A stretch of DNA of 6,163 nucleotides from Planctomycetota bacterium (GCA_027622115.1 JAQBZS010000472.1:1-6163), one strand, 5' to 3'; shown: positions 1 to 6,143, counted from the first letter of the stretch. Notes: generated by a model not told the origin, from the sequence alone. Numbers and translations: made by a program.

Positions 1-9
1 TCGCGACAT
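1..9 (-). CDS. Start of a downstream co-oriented gene (first three codons only)
   Basis: On the minus strand an ATG at 9-7 begins the codons for Met-Ser-Arg and runs off the left edge. It is preceded by a purine-rich GAAGGGG (minus strand, 24-18) eight bases upstream, which is a good Shine-Dalgarno placement. It starts 18 bases after the stop codon of the DUF1592 gene, so the two are probably co-transcribed. In planctomycetes, genes for DUF1592-type proteins are very often followed directly by a DUF1552 gene, so a DUF1552 protein is the best guess. With only three codons visible the product cannot be verified. Confidence 0.4.
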
Positions 10-27
10 TACCAACGCCCCTTCGCC

Positions 28-2361
28 TTACGGGCTCCGAAACGTGTCGCTTTGTGTGATTTCGTGGATCAGCGACCGCAACCCGTAGTCCTTGCCTCTT
101 ACACTCGCAACGATGCGTTCCACTTCCGGCCGGTCCGAAAATCCCAGTCGTCGACCGAGTGAATACGTCAGCAACAAACGCGCGAGAGCACGCGGCATCG
201 CCGTTTTATCTTCGAGCAGCAGCCGCTTGTAGTCGCGAATACCGGAGAATTTTCGACCGTCGGGCATTGTGCCGGACGGATCGACATCGAGACCTTGGCG
301 ATATTGCACGTAATGTTTGGGAGCTTGCGGATGTCGAGGAACTTTGACGTATTTGCCGCTGCCGCGCGTGCGATACCAATCCCGTTGGGCACCGATGACA
401 TCGAAACTTTCCAGCGCGAATCCCGGTGGATCGATCTGTTGGTGGCAACGATTGCAACTGGCGTGTTCCCGATGTTTGGCAAGTTGTTCTCGGATTGTCG
501 TCGCGCCGCGAATGTCGGGTTCAATGGCCTTGATTGTTGGTGGAGGCGGCGGGGACGGGGTGCCGTACAAGTATTTTAGAATCCACGCGCCGCGTAACAC
601 GGGTGACGTTCTGGTGCCGTCCGCCGAAACTTTGAGGACACTGGCCTGAGTCAACACGCCGCCACGCATACTGTCCTTGGGCAACTTGACGCGATGGACG
701 TCCAAGCCCTTGACGCCGTCGATGCCATAGAAAGCCGCTAACGGTTGGTTGATCATCACAAAGTCCGAATCAATGAAATCATTGACGCCGTGATCGCGAT
801 CGAGAATCTCGCGAAAGAATGCGTGTGTTTCGTCGAGCATCGACTGACGCAACAACTGTCCGTATTCCGGATACAGGTTTTGATCCGGCACGGTGAAATC
901 GAGGTCATACAGTCGCAGCCACTGTCCGGTGAAACTTTCCACAAATCGCTTGGACTTGGGATCGGCCAGCATCCGTTCCACTTGGGCTCGCAGCACCTCC
1001 GGCTTTTGCAACTCACCGCGATCCGCCACCGACCGAAGTTGCTGGTCCGGAAGGGAACTCCATAGGAAGTACGACAGACGTGACGCCAGGGCATGGTCAT
1101 CGATGTGATCGTCGTCGCGGTGTCGCTCTACCAGAAAGAGAAACTCGGGAGCGCAGAGGATGCCTTTGAGTCCTCGCCGCAACGCCGGTTCGAAGGACAG
1201 CCCTTCATCGAGCGCCTGTTTTGCCAGGGCGACATACGGTTCCACTTCGGTCTTATCGGTGGCGCGTCGAAACGCTTGCGAAAGTTTCCGCGATAGGATT
1301 TCGCGGATGTCGCCGAGCGTTCCCATTGCCGGATCAACATTGCCGAGCAATTCCGTGCGGCTTTGCGGCGGCCACGGTTCGATCGGACCTTCGACCTCGA
1401 TGTCGCCGATGAACAACCCGGCCCCTTTGTATTCCTGTTCGTCGACTTTCCACCAAGGAAATCCGCCGACGATGCCGAACGAGAAACAGTCTGACCGTTC
1501 CGGGTTGCGGTCGGTGAACTCGACGGTCGTGACCTTTCCTGGAAGCGCTTCAAAAAAACCGACCGTGTGTGCCGCGATGGCTCCCGTGGTTCCGCCGAGT
1601 ACGTGCATCACCACCGGAGTGTCGCTTTGCTCCCCGCGAATCTTCATGCGAACTCGGTAGAGACCCGGTAGCGATAGGCTCAAGTCGTACATCGGCAGAA
1701 ACTTGGCACCGCTGAACAGCACGACGCCGTCCGACAGCTTCCGTTCCGAGGAATCGACTCCCCGTCGCGACGTCGCAAAATTTGCGGTCTTCTTGATGGT
1801 GTTCGGTTTTTTTGGCGGCCCAAACACCCGGTCGAGCACCAGATCGGCGGCTTCGACATACAGTACCAATTGTTCGGCCGACAACGACAACGCCGAGGCG
1901 GTTGTGTCGAAGCCTTGTTCGACGGAGTCGTCCGGCAGCAGGCGTTGCACATCCACGAAGACGCCGAACAAATCGCGAACGGTGTTTTCGTATTCGTTCC
2001 GATTCAGCCGCCGCAGCACGACTTCGCGCGTAGCAAGATCCGCGCGGGTCAATTCGGAGCCAAGTGTTGCCAGAAACTTGGACTTCAAATCGGCATTCGG
2101 TCGAGTTTCGGACTTCGGCGGCATTTCCCCAGCCGCGACTCGATCGTGCAAATCAACCCAACGACGTCGAACTTCTGCATCGGCCAGGTTGTCGGAATTC
2201 ACCTGAAGGTTGAGACCACCCTCGGGCGTCTCTCCCGAGTGACACCCGAAGCAGTGCTGTTTCAGGAACGGCGTCACTTGCTTTCGCAGTGATGATTGCC
2301 CGTGAGCGGTTGCAATGCTGAGGAGAAAGACGGCGATGACGCAGATCGGTTTATTGCGCAC
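28..2361 (-). CDS. Secreted DUF1587/DUF1595/DUF1592/DUF1588/DUF1585 cytochrome-c-like protein
   Basis: Multi-domain planctomycete protein; biochemical role unknown, predicted exported and haem-binding. From the GTG at 2361 it has 777 residues. The start MRNKPICVIAVFLLSIATAHG is a textbook Sec signal peptide with a likely cleavage near AHG-Q. Haem motif CFGCH is at 37-41, followed by a MPP motif near 80 as in PSCyt1-like domains. DUF1587 is marked by LRRLNRNEYENTVRDLFGV (116-134). A beta-rich stretch (about 215-330, LPGLYRVRMKI) resembles an inserted carbohydrate-binding-like domain. DUF1595 spans about 356-412 (ILCAPEFLFLVE), DUF1592 about 420-550 (LASRLSYFLWSSLPD), DUF1588 about 563-663 with a second haem motif CNRCH (636-640) followed by QQIDPPGFALE, and DUF1585 about 700-775. 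Length and domain order are normal for the family and the frame is intact. The same frame stays open to an ATG at 2481, but that adds 40 residues of non-signal sequence, partly made of a short repeat; no strong Shine-Dalgarno precedes either start. The gene is divergent from the propeller gene. Substrate and partners are unknown; a role in breakdown or uptake of complex polymers is only inferred. Confidence 0.93.
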   Translation of the reverse strand: MRNKPICVIAVFLLSIATAHGQSSLRKQVTPFLKQHCFGCHSGETPEGGLNLQVNSDNLADAEVRRRWVDLHDRVAAGEMPPKSETRPNADLKSKFLATLGSELTRADLATREVVLRRLNRNEYENTVRDLFGVFVDVQRLLPDDSVEQGFDTTASALSLSAEQLVLYVEAADLVLDRVFGPPKKPNTIKKTANFATSRRGVDSSERKLSDGVVLFSGAKFLPMYDLSLSLPGLYRVRMKIRGEQSDTPVVMHVLGGTTGAIAAHTVGFFEALPGKVTTVEFTDRNPERSDCFSFGIVGGFPWWKVDEQEYKGAGLFIGDIEVEGPIEPWPPQSRTELLGNVDPAMGTLGDIREILSRKLSQAFRRATDKTEVEPYVALAKQALDEGLSFEPALRRGLKGILCAPEFLFLVERHRDDDHIDDHALASRLSYFLWSSLPDQQLRSVADRGELQKPEVLRAQVERMLADPKSKRFVESFTGQWLRLYDLDFTVPDQNLYPEYGQLLRQSMLDETHAFFREILDRDHGVNDFIDSDFVMINQPLAAFYGIDGVKGLDVHRVKLPKDSMRGGVLTQASVLKVSADGTRTSPVLRGAWILKYLYGTPSPPPPPTIKAIEPDIRGATTIREQLAKHREHASCNRCHQQIDPPGFALESFDVIGAQRDWYRTRGSGKYVKVPRHPQAPKHYVQYRQGLDVDPSGTMPDGRKFSGIRDYKRLLLEDKTAMPRALARLLLTYSLGRRLGFSDRPEVERIVASVRGKDYGLRSLIHEITQSDTFRSP

Positions 2362-2413
2362 GGGCTTGTCCCGGTTGTTGGATTTCGGGCCACAAAGTCT
2401 TCGAGGCGAATTT

Positions 2414-2437
2414 GCAATTCCCATTTCGCAATTCCCA
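2414..2437. repeat. Short direct repeat, GCAATTCCCA x2
   Basis: Two exact copies of GCAATTCCCA lie at 2414-2423 and 2428-2437, a 14-base period, inside an A/T-richer stretch than the surroundings. A partial third unit (ATTCCCAATC) overlaps the second. The repeat sits upstream of the preferred GTG start of the DUF1592 gene, so it is probably untranslated 5' DNA. It could be simple-sequence expansion or a binding site; nothing in the sequence decides between these. Confidence 0.6.
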
Positions 2438-2596
2438 ATCCCCAGCATAACCAAGCATGCGAACCGTATCGCCTGTGACACCTCACTCGTCGCGTATCCG
2501 GTTCGCCGGAAATTCGTCAGACAGACTTCCCATCTGCTGCAACGCTTGCTTCACGATAACGGCTGGCAACATCCCGCAAACATTCGCACAATCGTT

Positions 2597-2696
2597 CGTT
2601 TGACCGCACGCCGAAGGCACGCGTGCTTGAGCAATGTGACCCGGTTTGGTTGGCTCAAACGCGCGTGCCTACGGCGTGCGGGCGTGCGGTTAAACG
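2597..2696 (+). repeat. Palindromic repeat element, copy A
   Basis: Large imperfect inverted repeat. The left arm (2604-2632, beginning CCGCACGCCGAAGGCACGCG) pairs with the right arm (2653-2681, ending GCCTACGGCGTGCGG) at 26 of 29 positions, around a 20-base asymmetric loop AATGTGACCCGGTTTGGTTG. Outer extensions CGTTTGACC (2597-2605) and GGTTAAACG (2688-2696) also pair with one mismatch, interrupted by an 8-base tandem duplication, GGCGTGCG at 2673-2680 and 2681-2688. A related copy lies at 4600-4689 in the opposite orientation. It resembles a REP/MITE-type non-coding element; no transposase is present. Lying between two divergent genes, it could affect transcription of both. Confidence 0.88.
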
Positions 2697-2777
2697 AGTC
2701 ATCTTTGGCCGCGTAGCGAATAAGTGATCATTCCCACGGACATCATTGCGACAAATAACATCTATTTGACTGAAATT

Positions 2778-2781
2778 GGAG
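2778..2781 (+). promoter_or_regulatory. Ribosome binding site of the propeller gene
   Basis: GGAG lies six bases before the ATG at 2788. This ideal spacing decides the start: the in-frame TTG at 2776 overlaps the site itself and would put four extra residues ahead of an otherwise normal signal peptide. Confidence 0.8.
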
Positions 2782-2787
2782 TGTGAC

Positions 2788-4554
2788 ATGTCTCGTTATT
2801 TCTTCGTGGGACTGTTGGCGTTCGGCTGTGGTTTGGATTCGCACGCGGCGGACCGAATCCTGCGAGAAATACGGCACTTCGCGGCGCCGCAGGCGCATCA
2901 GGGAGTCGCCGTGGATGAACAATTCGTGTACGCCGTTACGAATCGATCCATCGGCAAATACGCAAAACAGACCGGCAAACTCGTCAAGACATGGAATGCA
3001 CCGGCCGACTCGCCGCTGAAACATCTCAACAGCGGAGTGGTCGTGGACGGCAAGTTGTATTGTGCCCATTCCAATTGGCCCGCCGAGCCGCTCAAGAATT
3101 CGATCGAAATCTGGGATGCCGATTCGCTGGAGCACATTCAGCGACATGAATTCAAGCGAGCCGACGGCGCGTTCACGTGGATCGATTCGCATCGCGGAAA
3201 ATGGTGGGGCGGCTTTGCGTATTACGGCGACGCCAAATCGGTGGCTCGCACGGAAGTCGCGGTTTTCGACTCGGCCTGGAAGATTGAACAGACGTGGAGA
3301 TTCCCCGATTCGGTTGTGACGCGGTTTCTGCCTTACAGCAATTCCGGGGCGTCGTGGGGGCCGAACGGCTTGCTCTATGCGACCGGTCACGATCCCGCGG
3401 AACTCTACGCGATGAAGGTTCCCTCGAATGACGACACTCTCGAACTGGTCGACGTGGTGCCCATGCCGATCGAAGGTCAGGGGATCGCTTGGGATCGCAG
3501 CGACCTGGGCATTGCTTATGGCATCCGCCGCAAAACGAAAGAGATTGTGGCGGCTCGGTTATCGCATGCCCTCGAATTCCAGCCGTTGCGACGGACGGTG
3601 ACTTGGCAACGCGACGCGAAGAACCCCGTATTGCCGCCCGGCCAACCGGGATCCGCGGACGCCAAACGCTGCATGAATCCGTGGGTGGTCCGAGTCGGCG
3701 AGCAATACCAACTGTATTACTCGGGTGGGGATGCGAGCGGGCGACAGCGGATTTGCCTGGCCACCGCGAATGTCGCGGATCCGTCGCAGTGGTCGCGACA
3801 AGGACCGTTGTTCGAAGTCGGTCAACCCGGTGCCTTCGACGCCAAATGGTGCGTGCTGCCGCATGTGGTGCAGGCTTCGAAGACTCGACGACACCTGTAT
3901 TACACGGGCAATGCCGGTCGAGGTTCCGGGTTGAGTGCGTTTCCGGGAATCGGACTGGCGGTGAGTTCAGACGGCAAAACGTGGCGGCGGCATGCGGCCG
4001 AGCCGGTTCTGAAAGTCAGCGGGCATCACGGCGATCCGGACGCAATGGGTATGGCGGGTGGTTCCGTGTTCCAAGTCGCGTCAGCCGACGGCAAGTCGGA
4101 GTGGCGGTTCTATTACACCGGTTGCCCGACGATCGGAACGCCCTTGCCGCTCAACCAACAGAAGACGATTTGCCTTGCCGTTTCCCAAGACGGAATTACA
4201 TGGGACAAACGCGGGGCGGTGTTGTTTCGAGATCCGCAGCGGGACTACGAAAACATCGGCGTGGCTGGTCCCGTGGTCCACGGACTCGAAGATGGCGGAT
4301 ATCGCATGTGGTATTCCGCGATCGGGACGCGTTGGGGCTACTATTCGATCTGCTACGCCGAATCGGAGAACGGTATCGATTGGGTCCGCGGCCCCAAATA
4401 CGGAGACAATCTCCAACTGACTCCGCAAGGACAGGGTTGGGAAAAGCAGATGGTGGAGTACCCGTCCGTGATCGTGGAAGGCGACCACTTGCGGTTATTT
4501 TATTGCGGCAACGGATATGGCGGATCGGGAATCGGCACCGCCATCGGGAAGTAG
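2788..4554 (+). CDS. Secreted double beta-propeller protein, GH43/GH32-like C-terminal domain
   Basis: 588 residues from the ATG with a well-placed GGAG. The N-terminus MSRYFFVGLLAFGCGLDSHA is a Sec signal peptide, cleaved near SHA-A or HAA-D; the internal cysteine lacks a proper lipobox. Residues about 25-260 form a first propeller-like domain with HQGVAVD (37-43), HLNSG (79-83), YSNSGASWGPNG (183-194), GHD (200-202) and GQGIAWD (230-236). Such proteins are sometimes database-labelled cycloisomerase, a name I would not trust for function. Residues about 265-588 look like the five-bladed glycoside-hydrolase propeller (GH43/GH32-like clan): repeated strands YYSG, YYTG, FYYTG, WYSA, FYCG, and Asp-box-like SSDGKTW (393-399), SQDGITW (466-472), ENGIDW (527-532). 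Two blades share GQPG-x2-DAK-x-C-x2-P (285-298 and 345-358), an internal duplication. WEKQMVEYPSVI (551-562) may hold acidic active-site residues. A hydrolase or sugar-binding role outside the cytoplasm is plausible; substrate and catalytic residues are not assignable. It is transcribed alone, bracketed by opposed palindromes. Confidence 0.88.
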   Translation: MSRYFFVGLLAFGCGLDSHAADRILREIRHFAAPQAHQGVAVDEQFVYAVTNRSIGKYAKQTGKLVKTWNAPADSPLKHLNSGVVVDGKLYCAHSNWPAEPLKNSIEIWDADSLEHIQRHEFKRADGAFTWIDSHRGKWWGGFAYYGDAKSVARTEVAVFDSAWKIEQTWRFPDSVVTRFLPYSNSGASWGPNGLLYATGHDPAELYAMKVPSNDDTLELVDVVPMPIEGQGIAWDRSDLGIAYGIRRKTKEIVAARLSHALEFQPLRRTVTWQRDAKNPVLPPGQPGSADAKRCMNPWVVRVGEQYQLYYSGGDASGRQRICLATANVADPSQWSRQGPLFEVGQPGAFDAKWCVLPHVVQASKTRRHLYYTGNAGRGSGLSAFPGIGLAVSSDGKTWRRHAAEPVLKVSGHHGDPDAMGMAGGSVFQVASADGKSEWRFYYTGCPTIGTPLPLNQQKTICLAVSQDGITWDKRGAVLFRDPQRDYENIGVAGPVVHGLEDGGYRMWYSAIGTRWGYYSICYAESENGIDWVRGPKYGDNLQLTPQGQGWEKQMVEYPSVIVEGDHLRLFYCGNGYGGSGIGTAIGK

Positions 4555-4599
4555 CCGTCACTTCGGCGATCGACCGCATTCGAGGGCGAAAGCCTCTTG

Positions 4600-4689
4600 T
4601 TTGACAGCGCGACGTAGGCACGCGAGTTTGGGCACACCAAGCTGGGTCACATTGCTCAAACGCGCGTGCCTACGGCGTGCGGTTCAACG
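4600..4689 (-). repeat. Palindromic repeat element, copy B (inverted relative to copy A)
   Basis: Left arm 4600-4633 (core GTAGGCACGCGAGTTTGGGC) pairs imperfectly with right arm 4654-4689 (core GCTCAAACGCGCGTGCC), again around a 20-base loop (4634-4653). The reverse complement of the loop, AATGTGACCCAGCTTGGTGT, matches the copy A loop at 16 of 20 positions, so this copy faces the other way. The right arm (4654-4682) is base-for-base the same as the copy A right arm over 29 bases; the left arm has diverged more. It begins 45 bases after the propeller stop codon and could double as a transcription terminator, though no U-tract follows. Confidence 0.85.
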
Positions 4690-4704
4690 AACACCATTGC
4701 CATT

Positions 4705-4736
4705 ATTTGGCGCGACGAGAATTTGGTGCGACGAGA
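4705..4736 (+). repeat. Tandem duplication of a 16-bp unit
   Basis: ATTTGGCGCGACGAGA (4705-4720) is followed directly by ATTTGGTGCGACGAGA (4721-4736), differing at one base. It ends eight bases before a TATACT hexamer. The arrangement could be a pair of operator half-sites or a chance slippage duplication. Confidence 0.85.
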
Positions 4737-4749
4737 AGGGGGCTATACT
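4723..4749 (+). promoter_or_regulatory. Candidate promoter (TTGGTG - 15 - TATACT)
   Basis: TATACT at 4744-4749 is a near-consensus -10 box. The best -35 is weak (TTGGTG at 4723-4728, 15-base spacer; or TTTGGT at 4722-4727, 16-base spacer) and falls inside the second unit of the 16-bp tandem repeat. No intact gene follows, so it may be a leftover promoter of a lost gene. Confidence 0.35.
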
Positions 4750-4975
4750 AAACAAACATCATCTGCGGGAATTCTGTTGCAGGAATCGTTACTCAACGAG
4801 ATTATTAAGATCCGAAAGGCCATCGTCAAGAAGAGTCGTTGAAGATTTCTTTTTCTCTCGCTGGCGTGGACCGCAAACGCGCCGGCCACATAGCCCCGCG
4901 TCGTTTCGAAGCTTCACACCGTACCGAAAATCGTCTTGCCGGTCGAAAGCAAGTCGTCGCATGCTTGGCTCATGC
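4750..4975 (+). other. Unassigned stretch, possible 21-codon micro-ORF
   Basis: No recognisable gene. A TTG at 4777 opens a short frame to a TGA at 4840-4842 encoding a lysine-rich 21-residue peptide (contains NEIIKIRKAIVKKSR), with a GCGGGA about eight bases before it. It looks more protein-like than the flanking frames and may be a tiny gene or the end of a lost one. From 4843 to about 4970 no frame shows family similarity I can name; some of it may be decayed DUF1501 sequence. Confidence 0.3.
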
Positions 4976-5248
4976 GCTCGGAAACCCGGACTCAACGGTC
5001 GTGACCACAACCACTACGGCTTCACGTGCTGGCTGGCCGGAGGCGGCGTGCGAGGCGGCTACACCCACGGCGCCACGGACGAATTCGGTTTCCGCGCCGT
5101 CGAGCAACCCGTTCACGTCCACGACTTGCACGCCACCATGTTGCACCTACTGGGCATGAACCACGAACAACTCACCTACCGCTACGCCGGCCGCGACTTT
5201 CGTCTCACCGATGTCCACGGTCGGGTTGTTCGCGAATTGCTCGGGTAA
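4976..5248 (+). pseudogene. DUF1501 protein, C-terminal remnant
   Basis: About 90 codons match the carboxyl end of DUF1501 proteins (sulfatase/alkaline-phosphatase-like fold, usually secreted by the Tat route, around 450-480 residues). Visible family motifs in order: ARKPGLNGRDHNHYGF, corresponding to the usual FGRTP...GRDH; AGGGVRGG; THGATDEFGF; HVHDLHATMLHLLG; and the terminal YRYAGRDFRLTDVHG. The natural stop (TAA, 5246-5248) is kept. The first four fifths of the gene, including the N-terminal signal region, are absent, and the ARKP in place of GRTP suggests decay at the 5' edge. The frame remains open upstream, but that sequence does not look like the family and passes back through the palindrome into the propeller gene. 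The region 5' of the remnant offers no believable start, so this is a fragment and not a small functional gene. Confidence 0.85.
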
Positions 5249-5288
5249 TTCGTCTCAGCGAGTCGCGGCCGCCACCGACTGAAATTGA

Positions 5289-5427
5289 GGCGATTGTGTC
5301 GAGCGGCTAAAACACAGGGACACCCGACTCCTGAAGCAGATCGACGAACAACGAGATTGCGTGTTGGACGAAAGTGCCTTGGACGACATCCAGCGGATGA
5401 CGCTGTTTCTCGACACTCGACTCCAAG
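5289..5427 (+). pseudogene. Unrecognised helical-looking gene fragment
   Basis: The frame opens after a TGA at 5286-5288 and encodes a charged, helix-favouring stretch including RLKHRDTRLLKQIDEQRD and LDDIQRMTLFLDTRLQ. Its composition is protein-like, but after about 5427 the same frame turns into cysteine- and glycine-rich nonsense, exactly where the TPR similarity starts in another frame. No family could be named and no start with a Shine-Dalgarno is visible. It could be the remnant of a third gene, or a frameshifted upstream part of the TPR gene. Confidence 0.35.
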
Positions 5428-5658
5428 ACTGCTGTTGCTCTCAACGACCTGGCGCAGTTGCTCCAGGCCACGAACCGTCTGGCGGAGGCCGAGCCGCTGA
5501 TGCGACGGCATGTGGAGATTCAATTCGGCAAGGAAACGGGACACGAGCACCCGCATCTGCAGGCGGCCTTGCAGAACTACAGGCGACTGCTCAAACAAAT
5601 GGGGCGGTCCGATGCCGCGATCAAGGCGGCAATGCAGGACAACGAGCAGCTTCAGTAA
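5428..5658 (+). pseudogene. Tetratricopeptide-repeat protein, C-terminal remnant
   Basis: 76 codons match the end of kinesin-light-chain-style TPR proteins, which are large repeat scaffolds common in planctomycetes. Residues read TAVALNDLAQLLQATNRLAE, then AEPLMRRHVEI, the diagnostic TGHEHPHLQAALQNY and LLKQMGRSDAAI, ending at a TAA (5656-5658). One full TPR unit and the closing helix are recognisable. The frame is closed 27 bases upstream by a TGA at 5398-5400, and normal proteins of this kind have many more repeats, so only the tail remains. A TTG at 5458 could start a 66-residue product but lies inside the repeat helix. A function for this piece is unlikely. Confidence 0.8.
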
Positions 5659-5659
5659 A

Positions 5660-5709
5660 GCCGGTTCCCACCGGCCTCAAGCATTGATGTCTGGCCGGTG
5701 GAAACCGGC
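5660..5709. terminator. GC-rich hairpin after the TPR remnant
   Basis: GCCGGTTCCCACCGGCC (5660-5676) and GGCCGGTGGAAACCGGC (5693-5709) are inverted repeats with one mismatch over 17 bases and a 16-base loop. It begins one base after the TPR stop codon. There is no run of T after it, so it may be a REP-type palindrome or a hairpin terminator lacking a U-tract. Its sequence is unrelated to palindrome copies A and B. Confidence 0.6.
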
Positions 5710-5741
5710 CCTACTCGCTACTGTTACCACGATTCCTCGGG

Positions 5742-5770
5742 TTGACCACGAATTCCGATTGGCACATATT
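5742..5770 (+). promoter_or_regulatory. Candidate sigma70-type promoter for lpxB
   Basis: TTGACC (5742-5747) is five of six to the -35 consensus, and CATATT (5765-5770) is four of six to the -10, with an ideal 17-base spacer. Transcription would begin near 5777, giving a leader of roughly 46 bases before the lpxB ATG at 5823. Confidence 0.5.
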
Positions 5771-5822
5771 CCGAACGAACCGAGGTGACTGCCTCAACCC
5801 ACACTCACGCGAATGGATTCGC

Positions 5823-6143
5823 ATGCACATCTTCTTTTCCGTCGGCGAACCGAGCGGCGATCAACACGCTGCAAACTTGATCCAGGAACTCCGTGACCGC
5901 GACCCCGAGTTTCGAGCAACCGGTCTTGGCGGACCTCGCATGCAAGCGGAAGGCTGTCGCTTGGATTTCCAGTTGACGGACCTGGCGGTTGTCGGTTTTG
6001 CGAAAGTCGTGCCGCTGTTGTGGCGTTTCCTACAGGTTTATCGATTGGCCAAGCGGTTACTGAGCCAAGACAAACGGGTGCGATCGTCCCATTCGATGGA
6101 AAACCGTGGAAAAGAGGCGGCGTGTGCCAATCTGGCGATTTAG
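5823..6143 (+). pseudogene. lpxB: Lipid-A-disaccharide synthase, N-terminal part, truncated
   Basis: LpxB joins UDP-2,3-diacylglucosamine to lipid X at the inner membrane to make the lipid A disaccharide. The start MHIFFSVGEPSGDQHAANLI carries the signature GE-x-SGD motif (residues 8-13), followed by GLGGPRMQAEGC (34-45) and LAVVGFAKVVP (54-64), all typical of the first Rossmann half (GT19 family). The ATG at 5823 is chosen because similarity begins there; the frame is open upstream to 5742 without family character, and only a weak GGA precedes the ATG. Similarity fades at about residue 82 (near base 6068), just before the expected PD-x-V-x-x-(I/V)D-x-P-x-FN segment. The last 24 or so residues look random and end in a TAG at 6141-6143. 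Full-length LpxB is about 380 residues, so the product would lack the UDP-sugar-binding half and be inactive. Insertion, deletion, frameshift or an assembly fault are all possible. Confidence 0.8.

Larger units (their letters stand above)
2362..2787. other. Divergent intergenic region
   Basis: This 426-base gap separates the minus-strand DUF1592 gene from the plus-strand propeller gene and must hold the promoters of both. I could not pick a convincing -35/-10 pair for either gene. It contains a short direct repeat (2414-2437) and a long imperfect palindrome (2597-2696). Open frames crossing it show no recognisable protein character and are judged non-coding. If the upstream ATG at 2481 were the true start of the DUF1592 gene, the gap would shrink to about 306 bases. 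Confidence 0.6.

Noticed and set aside
1160..1660. Plus-strand frame of 166 codons (and a similar one at 1703-2206) opposite the DUF1592 gene
   Set aside because: Serine/arginine-rich shadow of the minus-strand gene; no family similarity.
2315..2716. 133-codon plus-strand frame across the divergent intergenic region
   Set aside because: It overlaps the signal peptide region of the DUF1592 gene and runs through the palindrome, with no protein-like features.
2743..3390. 215-codon minus-strand frame opposite the propeller gene
   Set aside because: No recognisable motif or Shine-Dalgarno; its position and composition fit an antisense shadow of a real gene.
3489..4604. 371-codon open frame overlapping the propeller gene in another frame
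   Set aside because: Arginine- and glycine-rich composition typical of an out-of-frame reading of GC-rich DNA; no family motif, and the other frame has a clear signal peptide, ribosome binding site and propeller repeats.
2597..4689. Classical insertion sequence or CRISPR array
   Set aside because: No transposase, integrase or Cas-like protein is encoded between the palindromes, and there are only two copies separated by a gene, not regularly spaced repeats.
4517..5248. A single 243-residue gene ending in the DUF1501 tail
   Set aside because: Its first part reads through the end of the propeller gene and the palindrome without protein character; only about the last 90 codons match a family.
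5742..5822. Upstream-extended lpxB start
   Set aside because: The extra 27 residues lack LpxB similarity and overlap the candidate promoter; family similarity begins exactly at the ATG at 5823.
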